Below are positions 36,901 through 48,376 of a DNA stretch of 64,000 nt, one piece after another. The position numbers and the translations under genes are program-made. This DNA is from Malurus cyaneus samueli (lineage: Eukaryota; Chordata; Aves; Passeriformes; Maluridae), in NCBI GenBank assembly GCA_009741485.1, contig CM019216.1, forward strand, positions 48,369,201 through 48,433,200. The letters run 5' to 3'. Under the pieces are notes generated by a model. That model saw only the letters and a list, made by a program, of their open reading frames with translations, made no database searches and was not told the origin of the DNA. The stretch's first letter is position 1. The number at the start of each line of letters is the position of its first letter.

Positions 36901-39900
36901 CTAGACTTCTTCTCTTTTCTCTGAATCCTTTATTCTTGTTTATTTTCTGACTGTTCATATGCAAGCATTTTCTGAATATACAGTATATGGGACCATTCAA
37001 AAAATCAAGTCAGCTCTCACTTATGCTTTTACAAGACTTAGAGAATTTTGTATTCCTAGTGTGTGAGATGATTTTCTCATAACTTAATTATGGGAAACAA
37101 GAAGGACCAGGCCAAATGAAGAAAGACGGAATGTTTTGTTTTCTAATGAATTTCACACAGACCTAGCAGTTTCTCTCGTGCTGGCTTAAAACAAGGAGCA
37201 CGCAAGTGGTATGAACAACGCTGTCAGCAGCAACCTCATTTGCTTAACCTCAGTGCGTAAAAAAAAAGATGAAGTTTTTTGGAATGCAAATATTATTGTG
37301 AAGTGGGGGAAAAAAGAGGAAAGGAAAAAATATAGGTTACACATGGCTGCTTTTAATGGAAATAGTATGATGTCGTTTCTCCCTTTCTTCATGGTTTGAA
37401 GTCAGCGATCCCCAGAGAGAAAAATTCTGAAGTTGTAATGAAAAGGGATCATTTCAGAACACATAACAGGCAGTTCCCTCTTCTTTTATGTTCTAGGGAG
37501 AGAGAATGTTTCCATTGTATGTGGCTTTTTGATATATGACTTTGAAAAGAATACTCAATCCTTCCATGAAAAGGTTGAATATTCTTCTCTGCTTAGTTCT
37601 CATTCCCGAATTACATTGAAATCCCACTCCCTGGTTATTCATAACTTGCTAAAATTTCCCTGTGAGGCTTAAAATTGTAGCAGTCTAGTCCAGTGAAGAC
37701 ATTTTAAAAAGAAATACCAAGCTAAAATAAATAATGCATTGTAGAATAAACAATATCTGAGACATAGCAGAGGGTGAATCAACACCCTCCTTCCCTTTTT
37801 CTTTCCCTCATGGTGACTACAGAAAAATTTATGCCAGTAAAAGGTTTTGCTTACATTAAATTGTGAGGCCATTTGTTGGTGCAAAACATTTCAAGCACAG
37901 AAAGTACTGGAAGGCTGAACTTGAGACATTCACACTATGAAATAATTGTTCCACTTAACAATTAAATCTTAAGCAGTTCTGTTACTGTATTACCCTTTTG
38001 AAGCCTGGCTTGAAAACCTATCCAACAGTCTTTTAACAGTGTCTAAAAGAAAACTGAGGCTTCAAGAAATCTGTGTTGGAGATTTTTCCCTGTCCTTTTT
38101 CCTGAGCTGCCAGTGCAATTTAATGTTTCACAGTACGAAGAATTTCTAAGAACACTTGGATTAAAAATAGATCTCAAACAACGAAAGGTGAAGCAAGCAG
38201 AGGTGTATGTCTACGGAAGTAGGGCATAACGGTAACATCTGTAATATCAGCTGAAATTTTTAATCCTCTTTTAATTAGACTTCTTAGAAATAATTTCACG
38301 TGTTAAAACCTGAACTAAGGAGTTGGGCATGGTACTGCTGTACAGTTTCCAGCTGTCTGATTAGATGTTTGCTTTGCAAGGGTTGCGTTCTCTTGACCTT
38401 AAAAGAAGAATGTTTTGTTCATCTTGCCTGATGTTAGACTAACCAAATTTTATTAACCTAAATAGGCACCTTCATATCCTTTGTAGAAAGGGCTTGCTGG
38501 TTGTTTACGTGCCTTTTGCAGGATAAGATGAGTCTCCCAGGGATTTTTTCTTTCTGTTGACCTGCAAAGGAAGTTAGGTGATCAGTCCAGACATATCTAT
38601 TATTTCAATGTTAATTCATGGAAGAATTATATCTTATCAGACCTCATGGATCTTTCAATACTGCTTAAAAAGTATTCTCAAGTGATATTGAAACAGTACA
38701 GATCTCAAAAAAATCTGGGTATGGTGTGAACTCAATGTTTCATGGCAGGGATATGTGCTTCATTCAACAACACCAGAGAGCACAGGGAGCACTGCTGACA
38801 AAAGTTCTAGTCCACAGGCTGGATGACTTTTATGAGTACACATCTCTTTTAATGGATCTTAGTAATTTTGTGAGATTTAACTTGTCTTTTAAATAACGTA
38901 TGCAGGATTTAAAGTTTTAACTGACGTGCCCAGGCAACTTACATCTGCGTTAATTATTTCGGGATTTTCCAGCAGTGTCTTTTGGTATTCATTTTCCATT
39001 TCTGTAACAAAAAAAGACAGTGACTTTTAATAAGGCACATAGGTTTAACTCAGCCAGTAGGACTTCATTCAGGGTGACTTCCTAACTTTTTATTGTATGT
39101 GTTGAAAAATATTAATCTCATAGTAAATAGTTTTGTAAATACCTGCTTAGAAATGCAACCCCCTCCCGTCCAAGGCACTCTCCAAGAACTTCTGCAATTA
39201 CTCATTTGTGCAGGATTCAGCTGACCTAACCCAAGATATAAAAGATTAGCACCTTGCCTAAGTTAATTGCCTATACAAATTCTAGACACACGGAGAATCC
39301 CATATTAATGCAGATGTTTCAGACAGGTGCACTGAATTGCTTGCCTCAGGTATGGGTAACCCTCCTTCCAAAGGAGCAAAGATGGCAAATGTGGACAAGA
39401 TGCCTAACTTGAAGAGAGATCAAATTAATTCCAAGACAATGAAGTCCATATTCTATATTTTCCTGGGGCACATAAAGTTCAAAAAAGTTTCATGGGAGAC
39501 AGCAACTAACTCTAGGCTTTTTTGAAAAGAGCCCTCTCCACTGGAAGGACAGTATTTCACAGCATAGAGGTGATCTTTTTCCTTTATTCTTAATTTTGTT
39601 TCTGCAGCATAAACCCCTCTGAATTCATTCTGATGGTTTCCAAAGTGCGCAAAAACGTTGAGGGAGGGCGGTACAGGCACAGGCAGCCTGAGCAGAGAGA
39701 GCAGCTCTGAGAGAAGAGCCTGGGATTCAGGTGAGGCCCTTATGCTGTTGTGCAGCTAGGGTAACATTGGAATGATGGCATTTCACAGCTGAGGCTGAGA
39801 ACGATACTGAGTGATGGAGAGTGACAAGACCATAGTGAGAACAACCTGGATTGTCAGCTTAGAGGACAAGGATTTGTAGGATTTAGGGTAGGATTTGTGT

Positions 39901-42900
39901 AGTGCTACTGTTTCTCTATATCACTTTACACTCTGGTCACAAGCAAATGAAACTCACCAATAACGCAGGTTTAGCTCATCTCCAGACAGTAAAATGGGAT
40001 GTTTTGTCAAGACTCCACTTAGCCTCATATACTTCAGGGCTAGATTTGTACTTTACAAAATATATTTCCTTGCATGGTTTCCACAACCAGTTGATTTTGG
40101 TCAGTGTGGTTTGAGGACAGACTTGACCAAATCCAAAACTCTGTCACAGCCATTTTAATCACAGTGTAATTATAGATTGCAGCATTTTAAAACGGCCCAC
40201 ATTCATGACTAAAATCCAAAAGGCGCATACATGAAAATCTGCAGCAATCAAGTGCCTAAGTGCCATTCAACAAAATTAGCTTGCAATAGGGTAATGAAAA
40301 TTTGAATCAACACGCTCTGCTAACCAGCAACCATACATCGAATGCCAGCTGAAAATTTAACTGAAAATGCAAAGCAGAGAAGCACAACAACTCGATTACC
40401 AACTTCCTTTCTATAAAGAAAATATTGTTTTAAGTGAGCTGTTCTAATGATCAAGTACACCACAGGAATGTGTCAGCAATTACAGCACTCAACACAACAT
40501 TCTTTTTTCAGCTTCTCCTTATCAAGGATCTCCTAAACACTAAGAAGAGATATATCTTTTGGCCCCCCCAAACTATATGTACAAAAAGATGCTGGAAGCC
40601 AACTTTAAATAATTAGTCCTTAAGGAATGGGCTGTGTGACCTCCCATCTCAAGCAATACTTGATTTATGAAAGGATAATGAGCTAAAGGACAGTGCTATC
40701 TGCTGAGAAAGATACACATAAAACTGAAATAAATCATACTTTTTGATCTAAAACTTGAAGCTCATGACTAGGTTACAAGAATCAGTTGAAAATTCACCTG
40801 CAGTGTAGGCAAAATTGAGGTCTGCTTCCCCAAACATGAGGGTTTGTGCTAAGCAGAGTCTCATTATTTCACCAGTGGTCAGAGAGAGAACAGAGCTGCA
40901 GGAAGAGACCAGGAGGAGCAGGATAGGTACAGCTTCTAGAACTGAAAGCAGAAACTGCCTTGCTCTTCAGCACCATCTTCCATCCTGTCTTTCCAAGGCC
41001 CTGATACTGGCAAGATTTTGGTGTCCTGTTGCAAGCAAGATTTGTAGCAGCTATTTTGAGGTGTGTGGTGGAGCTGGATTTAGCAGGTTGATGTGAAGAG
41101 AGCAGAAAGGAAAGAGGAAGAAATCCTTCCTTGGAACAACATACTCTGGGGCACCTTGTTAGCACAGTGCCTGATAAAAGGTACAACTTTGTGCCAGGCT
41201 AAATACTGAGCACCTGCACATGCTGGAGCTGCTTCACCTTTGTAAGCCCAGTTGAGTGTCAGAGAACATCATTGCTCTAAGTCCAGTGACTGCACCTTCA
41301 GCAGCTGCAGAGCAGAAATTGCCATCTCTAGCTATTACTTGGTGAATTTATGACACATTGAGTTGGAAATTTGGAATGATTCACTTGCAACCTAATCAGA
41401 ATTGGAAGCCAGTTTCAGTCAGGGTTTGTTGTGTCATATACCATATCTATTGTGTAATCACTTAAGTATTTCCACAGCACATCTGTCTTCATAACTTAGT
41501 GAATAGTCTAGTGCTCCACTGACCATGTTCCTGAATTCTTTTAATATAACACAATTTTGGCATAAGATTGCCCAGCTATCAAGAGACTGGGACACTTTAA
41601 AATGATAGTCAGAATACTTAAACAGCATTAACTTCAGATTCAGAGTCAACCAAAAAGGTAACAATTCAACGATTTTTTCCTAAAGATGGAAATACAAAAG
41701 CAAATGCTTGAACTCCACCTAAGGCAACAAGAAAATCCTAATGCAAATGCTGTTGTATAAGTAGGTTGCTATTACTTGTGTCTCACATTTCGTGTCTTTA
41801 TGAAGCTTAACAGTGTGTATGATTTTAGACAAGAGAGGATTTTAATATGTGAAAAGGCTTGCAGGTGAGAGAACAAACAGATGGCAGGTATGCCATTGTA
41901 GCAACTGTGAACTGTGGGTATTTCAAATTTTTACCACAACATTGCAGGAGTGCTGGGAGGTGTTCCAAATTACCTCACTGGCTCATCACAATTACATTTT
42001 TGAAAAGTTGGAGAAGGTGACATGAGCCTGGGGCAGTAGACAAGAAAGAGGGGAAAGAGGCAGGTGGGAGAGAGGTGCTGAGGAAGCGAGAGAAAGAATG
42101 AAAGAAAGGAAAAGAAAGAAAGAAGCCTCAGAACTGTTCTTTTACTTTTCAAATGTTTTTCAAAAAGTATCAAGATGAATTGAGCCCTAAGGCAACAACC
42201 TAAAAGCTCATCTAAGTTATACGTGGAGAAAACAGGAATAATACCACAGGTTTCAACCATGATTTACAATAACATGAATGAAAGCTGGTTCTGGCAGAGC
42301 TCCATCTACTTAATGAAAAACTTGTTGAAGAGGAAAAAGAAAGTCTGCAAAAAAGAGTGATAGAAGATTAGCAAGAACTAGTATGAACACGATCACAGCA
42401 TTTGTATATCTATCATTGAACACCCTCTGATTAGTGAAAAATATTTTGTTTCCTGTTCTTTTAATTGAACTATTCCCATTTTGAATCTGCAAAGCTGTGA
42501 TTATCTGTCAGTTCCTTGCAGATGTCACAGCACATAAAAGTCTTGGACATGGACTCGAAACCTTCCAGCGTTATTCAAGGAAAGCATCTGTGCATGGTGG
42601 CGTTGCAGAAAATATGAAGGCACCAATAGGGAAAGCAGACCCAAAGGGACACCAATTAACACTTTGCTTCTCAGCTTCTTGTAACTCTACCAGTGTTTGC
42701 CTCTAGCCCAGAATCTCACTTTTGAACACTCCTTGAGTACAAAGAAAGCATGCAAGGAAATCAGTTATTTGATTAACTCCTCTTTTGTATCATTCCTTCT
42801 GAGGCTCAGGACTCTGCTTAAAAAGGCAAATAGCAACACTATATCCTCAAAGGCATAGAAATAAGAGCTGAAAAGCCATCTCTTACATCACTTAACACAG

Positions 42901-44080
42901 ACTCTGCCAAGAAGAATTGCTCCCCACAGTATATTCATAAGTGTTTCCTACTATGCAGCTCTAAATGACTGAAGTGATCGGGCTTCCGTTGTCTCCCTGG
43001 GGAGGTTTCACTGCAGCCTATTTAGGCACACTGTTTGGAGAGCAAGAGACAGTGATTTCATTGTGTATCACATCTCAGGGTTTCTACAGAGAGGTTGGCT
43101 CCATGCTGCACCTGGAGCAATCTGAAACATTCTGATGACGCAGTGGTGAAATTTCCTGTTCACTTGTCATCGTGAACCTGATGGGCAACACCAACATCAG
43201 CCAAAGTGCAAGTGAGCCAAATTCCTAGTCAGCTCTGCTTGAAATATATTCCATGATATATCCCATGCTAGGATATGACCCTCAAATGAAAATATCTTGC
43301 AGCTCTGCTTGGCTTCAATTCATGTCCCTTGGAAAACCATGTACCAGGGAGAAAGCTCTTTAGATAAGCTCTTTGGGACAGTGACTAGAAGACTGTGTGT
43401 GCTGATTATCATAAGTAAATAATAACAACAACAAAAGTTGCCAAAAGTCTGTGCCATTCTTCCAATAAATTGACATGATATATTTTTGAAGCCAGGGCCA
43501 GGAAATGCTTAACTTCCTGATTATGAAAGAGATGGCATTAGAGTACTAGTTATTTTCAAGAGATTCATGAATTACACATTGTGGTACAAGGCCTGACTGT
43601 GATCTAACTCTTCTCCTCTGCTGGGGTAACTCAACTGGCTCCTGTGGGACTCTTTGTGACTAACATCAGTGCAGTGGAGCAAGAGTACCTTCATTTGTAA
43701 GCCAGGAATGTTTGGTAGCATTTACAGTGAATGTAGCATTCCTTTCTGAGAAACAGTACAGATGTTGGTAGGATGCTGGCACCAGAAATTACCATAGTGG
43801 TATAAAATATTTGAAACCACTAAGTGGCTCATCTTTCTTTCATTGGATTAAAGATGGTCTGAAAAACTTCTCTTTGTAATTTATTTAAGCTGCTACTTTT
43901 TGCAAGGCAGATAAAAAGAATCTTAGCTTAATAAGAAATTCTGTTATTATATGGGCTTTCTTAGAGAAATAACCTTACGGAACACTGCACCTAACCTTAA
44001 GGAAGAAGATATTATTTAGAGGTTATTTATTTGTCCTCCTTCTTGAATCAACCTCCCTGAACTCCTGATAATTGTTTTTA
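30987..44080. other. Long unique AT-rich stretch, no gene seen
   Basis: About 13 kb with no recognised gene and no clear CR1 or LTR. Small simple repeats are present. An A/C-rich run (AAAAAAAACCCCACCAAAAC) lies near 31699, a tandem AACATTTTGGAA pair at about 35472-35495, a T-run at 36670-36684 and a purine-rich AAAG-type run at 42086-42126. A block at 42990-43010 (TCTCCCTGGGGAGGTTTCAC) could come from a very old minus-strand CR1, but too little remains to call. The low repeat content suggests deep unique sequence, as in a gene desert or long intron. Confidence 0.5.
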
Positions 44081-44084
44081 AAAT

Positions 44085-44134
44085 ATTTCTGTAGTTCTAA
44101 GGATGAAATAAAACATTTCTGTAGTTCTAAGGAT
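44085..44134 (+). repeat. 30-bp-period tandem duplication
   Basis: ATTTCTGTAGTTCTAAGGAT occurs exactly at 44085-44104 and 44115-44134, with near-identical spacer sequence. It is a two-copy tandem duplication. Confidence 0.9.
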
Positions 44135-46039
44135 TAAATGCTTAACATTTTCAGATGCTGCTTCCTAGTGCTGATGAAACACCAAAGTCACATTAGCTGC
44201 AACCTTCTGCATTTGTTAAAAGTGCACATTTTCAGAAGAGCTTAGTGTTGACATAATTTTGTTTCCTGTGATGTAAATGAAGATTTCCTACAAACTTCAA
44301 TAGCAGCAGATAGAGGCAGAAACTGAGCACAAAAATCTCACCCTTGGTGACTTGCCCCTACTGCAGCTAACTTTTAGGAATGCCAATATCACAGCAAGTG
44401 TATTGGCTGTTTTTAAACTACTTTGCTCCTTTCATTTGTACATAAGATCTATAAATAAATTCAGGCATTTTGGTTTCAATAAGCTCTATTCATAATGACA
44501 CTATCCTTATATAGCAGGAATTCACTCTAGTAATATAATGAATTCTTTTCTGTGTTTTGTTTGCAAGTTGATTAAGTGCAATCACAGTGGCTTAGTTCAG
44601 AATTCTTCCTTTATGGAATACATTTAAAAATAAAACAAAACACAGTCACCCGTGAAGGACTTCATAAAATGTCTAGGCTGTGAAAGGCAGTCAACAATCT
44701 GTGCAAGTCACGTTCAAAACCTTTGTTTGACAAACTTTCCCAGAAGATTGGCAAAATGCTAAATAGCAACTGTACATGGAATTAGAAAATGAACAGAATC
44801 AGCTGACCTGAGAAAGATCTGAACTTGTAGTTCTTCCCACAGCCAACTCTATCATACAAATTTTTTTCAGAAACATTATGCCTGATAAAATCTCCCAGGC
44901 TCTGAATATTTACTGCTCTGTCATTTATTGTCCTTTTTAATTAACAGGTCAGGGGAGGTATTTGTGAACATGGCATATTTTTTTCCAAAATCACCAGGCA
45001 GCCAATATTTTTCAGTACAATAGACTTACTTGTCTTGGGCAACTTTTTCATTCTGAACAAGAGCATGAATGTTTCAAGATTAGCAGGACAAATGACTTAT
45101 TTATGTTTATCCCTCTTTTTGTTGCACCATTTCTTTAAATACTCTTTCATTCCATTCAGCAAACCTCACCTTTACTAGCTGTTGTAGGCAGTCTGGCTTG
45201 TGCATTAATTATTTTAGTTTCAGTAAAGAATATCAGACTCTAAGGGTCCCACTACACCACCTTAATGAACAGTTGTCTGCTTGCATCTCTTTGCAGGGTA
45301 CTGCAGTGCAAAGACATGGATACAGTCCCTTGGATGACATATTCAAAGCTGTTGATAAATCAGTTGTTTACAGCAGGCAAGACTCTTGTAGGCATTTGAA
45401 CTTTTTAGTGTTGGTTCAACACTAGCTCTGTATTTCTATACTCATCCAAGTCTGCCTGTTTCAAGCCTTGACATTTCATTGAATTTTCTAAGCAAATTAG
45501 CCATATTTTTGTCTTCCTGTCATTTGCATTACTTTTGGCAATGTTTACTGTGCCTGCCCTTCCTCCATCACCCATACAATACCGATATGACCCCGTGATC
45601 CACCAGAATCAGCAGCGCCTGTAATGTACTGCTGGAGATGAGAATGCCAGAACAGGAAATATAGCTGTGGCAGGACCCTGTAAACACTTCTGGGTGTATT
45701 GGCTAATGCTGCGCTGGGATGCAATGTCAGAGTTAAACATTTATTTGTTCTTAAGGACTTTTTCCTGGAAAAAGGACTCAGGGAACCTTTGCTTTGTCCT
45801 GAGCAACACTGGTCTTGATTCATAAATGCTGTTGTGGAACTGGCATTCCATAACATGGACCAAAAGAGGCTCAGATCCACACCCTAGCAGGAGCAATAAA
45901 ACCATTCAATATCCATGCCATGCTTTCAAAAGGTAATCATGTAAAAATATGTTTAAAACCATGTAAGATTACATGAAAAAGAAAAGCTTGAACTTTTGAA
46001 GAGTAAAGTCCTTGAAGATGGCATGCAGATAATTCAAAG
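44135..46039. other. Unique DNA, one weak exon-like segment
   Basis: No gene is supported. A candidate internal-exon pattern at 45297-45387 (acceptor CTTGCATCTCTTTGCAG, weak donor GTAGGC) is described in the findings. The minus-strand frame 45545-45880 (111 codons) has no recognisable domain. Confidence 0.45.
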
Positions 46040-46044
46040 ATAGT

Positions 46045-46590
46045 TGTCCTGGTTTTGGCTGGGATAGAGTTAATTTTCTTCCTAATAGCTCGTATAGTGT
46101 TGTGTTTTGGATTTAGGATGTGAATAGTGTTGATAACACACTGATGTTTTAGTTGATGCTGAGCAGTGCTTACACAGATTCAAGGAAATTTCAGCTTCTC
46201 ATATTGACAGTGAGGAGCCTGGGGTTGCACAAGAAATTGGGAGGAGACAGAGCCAGGACAGCTGATCCTTACTGGCCAAAGGGGTATTCCATATCATCTT
46301 GCATCATGCTCAGCATACAGAGCTTGGGAGTGCTGGCCAGGGAGTGGCTGCTCCTGCTCTGGGACTGTCTGGGTATCAATCAGCTGGTGAACAGCAATTG
46401 TGTTGTGCATCACTTGTTTTGAATATTCTTCTATCATTATTATTTTCCATTTCTTCTCTGTCTTATTAAACTGCCTTTATCTCAACCCATGAGTTTTACA
46501 GTTTTTTTTGAATTATGTTCCCCACCCCATTGAAGGAAGTAAGTGAATGGTTGTGTGGTATTGAGCAGCCTGCTGGGTTAAACCACAATA
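46045..46590 (+). mobile_element. Solo LTR, common avian ERVL-like family, 546 bp
   Basis: It begins TGTCCTGGTTTTGGCTGGGA followed by TAGAGTTAATTTTCTTCC, a very widespread avian LTR start. Recognisable blocks follow: TGATAACACACTGATGTTTT, ACTGGCCAAAGGGGTATTCC, TTGTGCATCACTTGTTTTG, and TATCTCAACCCATGAGTTTT. It ends AAACCACAATA, where the family ends AAACCACGACA. ATTAAA at 46465-46470 is the polyadenylation signal. The flanks ATAGT (46040-46044) and ATTGT (46591-46595) look like a 5-bp target duplication with one mismatch. The promoter region has decayed: CRE-like and TATA boxes are not intact. No internal viral genes remain. Confidence 0.93.
46465..46470 (+). terminator. LTR polyadenylation signal ATTAAA
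   Basis: ATTAAA inside GTCTTATTAAACTGCC, the conserved polyadenylation site of this LTR family, 120 bp before the 3' end. Confidence 0.7.
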
Positions 46591-47004
46591 ATTGTGTATT
46601 GGAAACATAGAGCAAAAATTACATACCACAGCCTTTAAAAATCATACAAACACCAGAAGAAAGTAGATACGGTGGCAACCAATTGAAGAAGATCTCAGTG
46701 ACCAGAGGATCTCTCCAAGAAAAGATTATTAGCTCTGGAAAGTTAAACTCAATTCCCCTAAAGGGGGGAATTTTGAGAAACTGCTTGCAAAAGACATGGA
46801 CATGCACAATAAATCATTTTTCAAACATGTTTGGAAGAGGCATCTTGCCAGACAACCTGTAGGGCAAGAGATTATATAGTAGTAAAGGGGCAAACAACAT
46901 CCTCTTTGAGAAGACAAGTGCAAAATTGTATTTCCACTACAGCAGCTTGGGAATGTTGCTACCCTAGGATCCCTCTTTGCATAGGATGCATAGGATGACT
47001 TGAT

Positions 47005-47590
47005 TCACATTGGTGCTAAAAAATGATATGAAACTGCAGGAAACCCTTGTCATAGTAACTGGCAGGTGGAATTCAACACAGAAAAATGCAAACTCCACTC
47101 CTTACACCTATTAGGATATGTTCCAAGTTACTGCTGCCACTGAGGAATTTTCTTGCAACAAATAGATATATGGAATGATATCAGTGTCCAGTACTGTTCT
47201 GATGAAGCCTTTTTCTTTGTTCTGGCCTTTTTATGTCAGAAAGGACACAGAGAGGAGGAACAAAGATGACTAGCAGTGCAGGATGGCTTTAACACAAGAC
47301 CCCCATAGTCTAGAAGCACTCTTATGCCTGAAAAAGGAATGAGTGATGGCCTTACAACAAACATCACAAAGGACATGGAGCTCAGGATGATGGCTGGAAA
47401 TGTTCTTCTAGTGCAGGAACCAGAAGGTGTCAAGTAAAGGCAGAAATTTCAAAACAAACAAAAGGAAATATTGTTTCACGTTATACGTAGCTGAGCCATG
47501 GATTTCCTTGATGCAGGATGCTGTGGGCAATCAAAGTTTATACAGGTTCAAAAACAAAAGTTAAGAAAATTCTCTCAGGGTTTATTAAAT
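47005..47590 (+). mobile_element. Ancient CR1-type LINE remnant
   Basis: Blocks in plus orientation match the 3' third of old amniote CR1 elements. They are AACAAACAAAAGGAAATATT at about 47454, GTTTCACGTTATACGTAGCT, GCCATGGATTTCCTTGATGC, and AGGATGCTGTGGGCAATCAA, then GGTTCAAAAACAAAAGTTAAG. As I remember old CR1, its equivalents read 'caaataaaaggaagt', 'cttcacacagcgcacagt', 'ctgtggaactccttgcc', 'aggatgttgtggaggcc' and 'ggttcaaaaagggatta'. The left boundary is uncertain and may extend to about 46950. It is highly diverged and non-coding. Confidence 0.75.
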
Positions 47591-48340
47591 GCAAAAATGA
47601 AACTCTCTTTTGAGAACCACAAATCACTGGCAGCTAGGAGAACATCACGGGATGTACCACTACATACTCTGTTCTTATACCTTCCCTACAAACCTTCTAC
47701 AGATATTTGTCAAAGGTAAGATTCTGGGTAAGGCAGGCCTTTGATTTGGTTTGATTTGATTTGATCCTTATTTTCTTACTGCTTTTTGAAACAGTCTGTG
47801 TGCATAGGACATCTCCCCCCTCCGCTACTGCTGGGACAGCAATTTAGTTTCAGCAATTGGTTTTCAAGGCAGCCTCCCCTCGGTGCTCACACTGGAGAAT
47901 TTTCTTTGCCTGTTAACAACAGGCTGGAGCTTAAGCACAGCCAAGGAGGGTGCTCCCTCCTTTCCCACCTCTGCCCTGCCATTGTTTGACACAGCACACG
48001 TGTGTCAGTGGAGATTTGGAAGAAAAATATCAAGGGGAAGGAGCATTCATTTTTAGTAGCTTAATACACAGAGAGACCAAGATGAATGGAATTGAATTCA
48101 AATGCTGCCCTGGAGTTGTAGAATGCTTAGGGAGATGGTGATATAATGTTGATCTAGTGGTCTCTACAGCATCAGTAGTATTTTACACAACTATTGCTTT
48201 ATGACTGAAAACAGTTAGGTTTTTGTTAATTTATTTTCTATGTTTTAAAAGTTCCTTGGGGAGCATTGTGAAGCAGAATACATGTGCTTTTTCAACCTGT
48301 TGTGACATCTGAGCTTCTACAGAAGACTGTCACTGGATTT
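47591..48340. other. Unique DNA right of CR1 remnant
   Basis: No gene. A TTTGATTTGGTTTGATTTGA simple run lies at about 47742-47766. Donor-like strings AAAG|GTAAGA (47712-47721) and GG|GTAAGG (47727) occur but have no exon context. Confidence 0.45.
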
Positions 48341-48376
48341 TTCTAAATATGCTTTTTTTTTTCCACTCAGGTGAGA
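48341..48376 (+). promoter_or_regulatory. Back-to-back 3'/5' splice motif (recursive-splice type)
   Basis: A run GCTTTTTTTTTTCCACTCAG ending at 48370 is a strong polypyrimidine tract and AG acceptor. It is followed at once by GTGAGA, a good 5' splice site. TTCTAAAT about 25 nt upstream could hold a branch-point A. Acceptor and donor joined with no exon between them is the signature of recursive splicing (ratcheting) sites in very long vertebrate introns. It would act in a plus-strand transcript. No host gene is visible in the window, and a chance match cannot be excluded. Confidence 0.35.

Noticed and set aside
41095..41160. AGGAAGAAATCCTTCCTTGG block resembling the CR1 'aggaagaaattcttcc' motif
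   Set aside because: The surrounding sequence does not carry any other CR1 block.
42985..43160. Possible ancient minus-strand CR1 (block TCTCCCTGGGGAGGTTTCAC)
   Set aside because: Only one block resembles CR1; the neighbouring blocks could not be matched.
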